A program made the position numbers and the translations under genes. DNA of 64,000 bases. It comes from Verrucomicrobiota bacterium (GTDB lineage Bacteria > Verrucomicrobiota > Kiritimatiellia > RFP12 > UBA1067). Positions 61,970 through 64,000 of the stretch are shown here, piece after piece (positions within the stretch are counted from its first letter, which is position 1; every line of letters begins with the position of its first letter). Below the pieces are notes generated by a model. The model was not told the DNA's origin, made no database searches, and was given only the letters and a program-made list of their open reading frames with translations. The stretch lies in NCBI GenBank assembly GCA_023269675.1, contig JAHFSX010000003.1, positions 124,001-188,000 of the forward strand, read 5' to 3'.

Positions 61970-64000
61970 ATGACGACTGGAATCGGTGACGGGGGCATGT
62001 GGCGCAAGAGCTGCGCGGTGTTGCTGACGGCCTGCGCCGCGGCGGCCGTTCACGCGGAGACGAACGTCTGGGGGGGCTTGGGCGGCGATCTCAACTGGAG
62101 CACGCCGGGCAACTGGACCAACGGGATCGTGCCTGTCGGCGCCAGCGACCTGACGGTGCAGATCACGGGCACGAACAGCAACGGCACTACCGGCGCGCCC
62201 CTGAACCAGGACATCGCGGACCCGCTGGATCTGAACCGCCTCGAGATTGCGGACATGGCGCCTGCGGGCGACCGGGAAATCTATCTGAGCGGCGGCCGGC
62301 TCAATTTTGTCAGCGCCGGAACGGTTCAGCCGACACTCTCCGGCGACCGGGACGCGAACATGATCATCCGTAACGCCGTCAGCCTGCCGGCCGGCACGAC
62401 GCTGTCCGTCAGCAACCGCACCTACCGGTTCGCCATCGAGGGGGCGATCACCGGCGAGGGCGGGCTGGCTTTCGGCTCGGGGGGCCTGGGCGGCGAGCTC
62501 GAACTGAAGAATCCGGCCAACAGCTACACCGGCGGAACCGCCTATGTCAGTACCTACGGCGCGAACAACCAGTGGGCGCGGCTGTACGTCTCGGCCTCCG
62601 GCGTCTTCGGCACCGGCCCGGTCACGCTCAGCGGCGGCAATCTCAACGCGCTCAACGCCGGCAACCAGCAGGCGGGCGGCGTGACGTTCCAAGGCACGAC
62701 CGCGCATACCAACGACTTCCTGCTGCTGGCCCCGTCACCTCTCATCGCCGGCATTGCGGTCACGAATGCGGCGGTCACGGCGGCGGCGGTCACCCTGAGC
62801 GGCGGGGTCGACCTCAACGCCCACACGCTTTACCTGCGCGGCCAGCGCAACACCTCCGGCACGCTGAGCGGCGTGATTTCAGAGGGCGGGACCAACGCCC
62901 TGGTCAAAATGGACCTGGGGCTCTGGACGCTTTCGGGCGCGAACACCTTCACCGGCCGGGTCCTCGTCAGCAGCGGCACGCTCAAGCTCGGCGCGGAAAA
63001 CACGCTCCCTCCCGCAGTTCCCGTCACGGTCAACGGCGGCACGTACGACCTCAACGGCTACACGGTGACCAACGGCGCGGTGATCGTCAGCAGCGGCACC
63101 GTCAGCAACGGCACGCTCTGCGCGCAGTCGGTCGCGGCCACGGATTCCGGAACCATTCTGGCGACGCTGGCCGGCAGCGGCGGCCTGACCAAGAGCGGCG
63201 CGGGAGCGCTGACTCTGGCCGCCTCGAACCTGTACAGCGGCGTCACGGCGGTCAGCGCCGGCATCTTGCAGTTCGCCAAGCGCGCCGCGCTCTACAACGG
63301 CGACACGGCGCAGTGGACCGACGCCAACATCGTCGTGAGCAGCGGCGCGACGCTAGCGCTCAACGTGGGCGGCGCCGGCGAGTTCACGGACGGCGATGTG
63401 GGTCTGCTGGCGGGCCTCGGCACGGCCACGGGCGGCTTCAAGACCGGCGCGGTGCTGGGGCTGGACACCACCAACGCGGCGGGCGGCGAGTTCGCCTGCT
63501 CCACGGTGATCGGCAACCCGGGCGGCAACATGCTGGGGCTCAACAAGCTCGGCCTCGGCACGCTGACGCTGGGCGGCGCGAACAGCTACACCGGCGCCAC
63601 GCGCCTCACCGGCGGCGTCTTGAGCGTCGCGTCGCTTGCGAACGGCGGCTTCGTCAGCGGCATCGGCCAATCTTCCTCGAACGCGGCCAACCTCGTCTTC
63701 GCGGGCGGCGCGCTGCGCTACACCGGGCCGACGGCCAGCAGCGACCGACTCTTCACTTTTGCCTCTTCCACCGGCGCCGTTTTCGACGTGGCCCAGGCGG
63801 GAGCGACGCTCACCCTGAAGCAGCTGCGGGGCTGCAGCGGCCTCAACGCCAACGCGGTCTTCGTCAAGAACGGGCCCGGAACACTGACGATCGGCAACGA
63901 CGGCATCGCAGGCGGCAACTCTTACATCGGCGGCGTCGCGGCCTATGTCATCAATCAAGGCAGCTTCCTGACCGTCGCGAGCGATCCGGCGCAGCTCAAT
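61970..64000 (+). CDS. Large secreted passenger protein with autotransporter-associated strand repeats, cut by the window end
   Basis: The frame is open from ATG 61970 to the last base (677 codons). ATG 61997 is an alternative start that places the signal peptide (MWRKSCAVLLTACAAAAVHA) at the very N-terminus. The mature protein is Gly/Thr/Ser/Asn-rich with repeated beta-helix units such as LVKMDLGLWTLSGANTFTG, LTKSGAGALTLAASNLYSG, LNKLGLGTLTLGGANSYTG and VFVKNGPGTLTIGNDG. These match the autotransporter-associated repeat (PATR) pattern. It is probably surface-exposed or secreted. The C-terminal anchor lies outside the window. Confidence 0.85.
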   Translation, partial: MTTGIGDGGMWRKSCAVLLTACAAAAVHAETNVWGGLGGDLNWSTPGNWTNGIVPVGASDLTVQITGTNSNGTTGAPLNQDIADPLDLNRLEIADMAPAGDREIYLSGGRLNFVSAGTVQPTLSGDRDANMIIRNAVSLPAGTTLSVSNRTYRFAIEGAITGEGGLAFGSGGLGGELELKNPANSYTGGTAYVSTYGANNQWARLYVSASGVFGTGPVTLSGGNLNALNAGNQQAGGVTFQGTTAHTNDFLLLAPSPLIAGIAVTNAAVTAAAVTLSGGVDLNAHTLYLRGQRNTSGTLSGVISEGGTNALVKMDLGLWTLSGANTFTGRVLVSSGTLKLGAENTLPPAVPVTVNGGTYDLNGYTVTNGAVIVSSGTVSNGTLCAQSVAATDSGTILATLAGSGGLTKSGAGALTLAASNLYSGVTAVSAGILQFAKRAALYNGDTAQWTDANIVVSSGATLALNVGGAGEFTDGDVGLLAGLGTATGGFKTGAVLGLDTTNAAGGEFACSTVIGNPGGNMLGLNKLGLGTLTLGGANSYTGATRLTGGVLSVASLANGGFVSGIGQSSSNAANLVFAGGALRYTGPTASSDRLFTFASSTGAVFDVAQAGATLTLKQLRGCSGLNANAVFVKNGPGTLTIGNDGIAGGNSYIGGVAAYVINQGSFLTVASDPAQLN

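Overview
The window is a GC-rich, densely coding bacterial chromosome segment that most resembles the Planctomycetes-Verrucomicrobia-Chlamydiae group, probably Verrucomicrobiota/Kiritimatiellota. This is inferred from: a long run of prepilin-like genes arranged like the Verru_Chthon cassette; three giant secreted beta-propeller proteins with CxxCH motifs; a DUF1080-type protein; many secreted glycan-active enzymes; and a passenger protein with autotransporter-associated strand repeats. No rRNA, tRNA, CRISPR array, phage or recognisable transposase was seen.

Layout. 1-10.4 kb: a type II secretion/type IV pilus block with a GspF-like platform protein followed by eight prepilin-like genes, ended by a terminator. 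10.7-13.7 kb: a coupled pair, an SPFH protein with zinc ribbons and a Tim44-like/TerB membrane protein. 13.9-17.7 kb: a secreted GH2 beta-galactosidase. 17.8-38 kb: mostly housekeeping genes (pdxJ, a LysM/transpeptidase-like protein, an adenylate-forming enzyme, an S51 peptidase, an acyltransferase, a CE15 esterase, deoA-cdd, metG, menA, a CPBP protease, a metallophosphatase-GH43 fusion, fabH, tcdA, serS). 38.2-49.8 kb: an IclR regulator followed by three paralogous secreted propeller/di-CxxCH proteins with different accessory modules. 50.2-61.8 kb: an amino-sugar/glycan locus (AraC regulator, ROK protein, PIG-L deacetylase, NahK-like kinase, DUF1848 protein, GH20, DUF1080, GH5-like). 62-64 kb: the start of a large strand-repeat passenger protein that runs off the end.

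The most unusual feature is in the gaps. Nearly every intergenic gap over about 80 bp holds a 60-160 bp quasi-palindrome. In one class each arm is itself a decayed tandem array of a 6-9 nt word. The word differs between copies (for example TTCATTAG, GATTAC, GGAGTTA, CACGAAGA, GGACGGAG) but the architecture does not. A second class has a perfect outer stem enclosing two small CCGCC-type hairpins. Several elements overlap genes: they supply stop codons (pdxJ, the CE15 esterase), a start codon (deoA), and the ribosome site, start and most of the leader of a prepilin. A 90-nt in-frame palindrome sits inside the leader of the next prepilin-like gene.

How the genes may work together (inference): the secretion/pilin block could export or display glycan-active proteins, and the GH2, GH43, CE15, GH20 and GH5-like enzymes would attack complex glycans. 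NahK, the ROK protein and the PIG-L deacetylase would process N-acetylhexosamines in the cytoplasm under AraC control. The IclR-linked propeller/cytochrome-like trio has no assigned role and is the best candidate for an undescribed protein system here.
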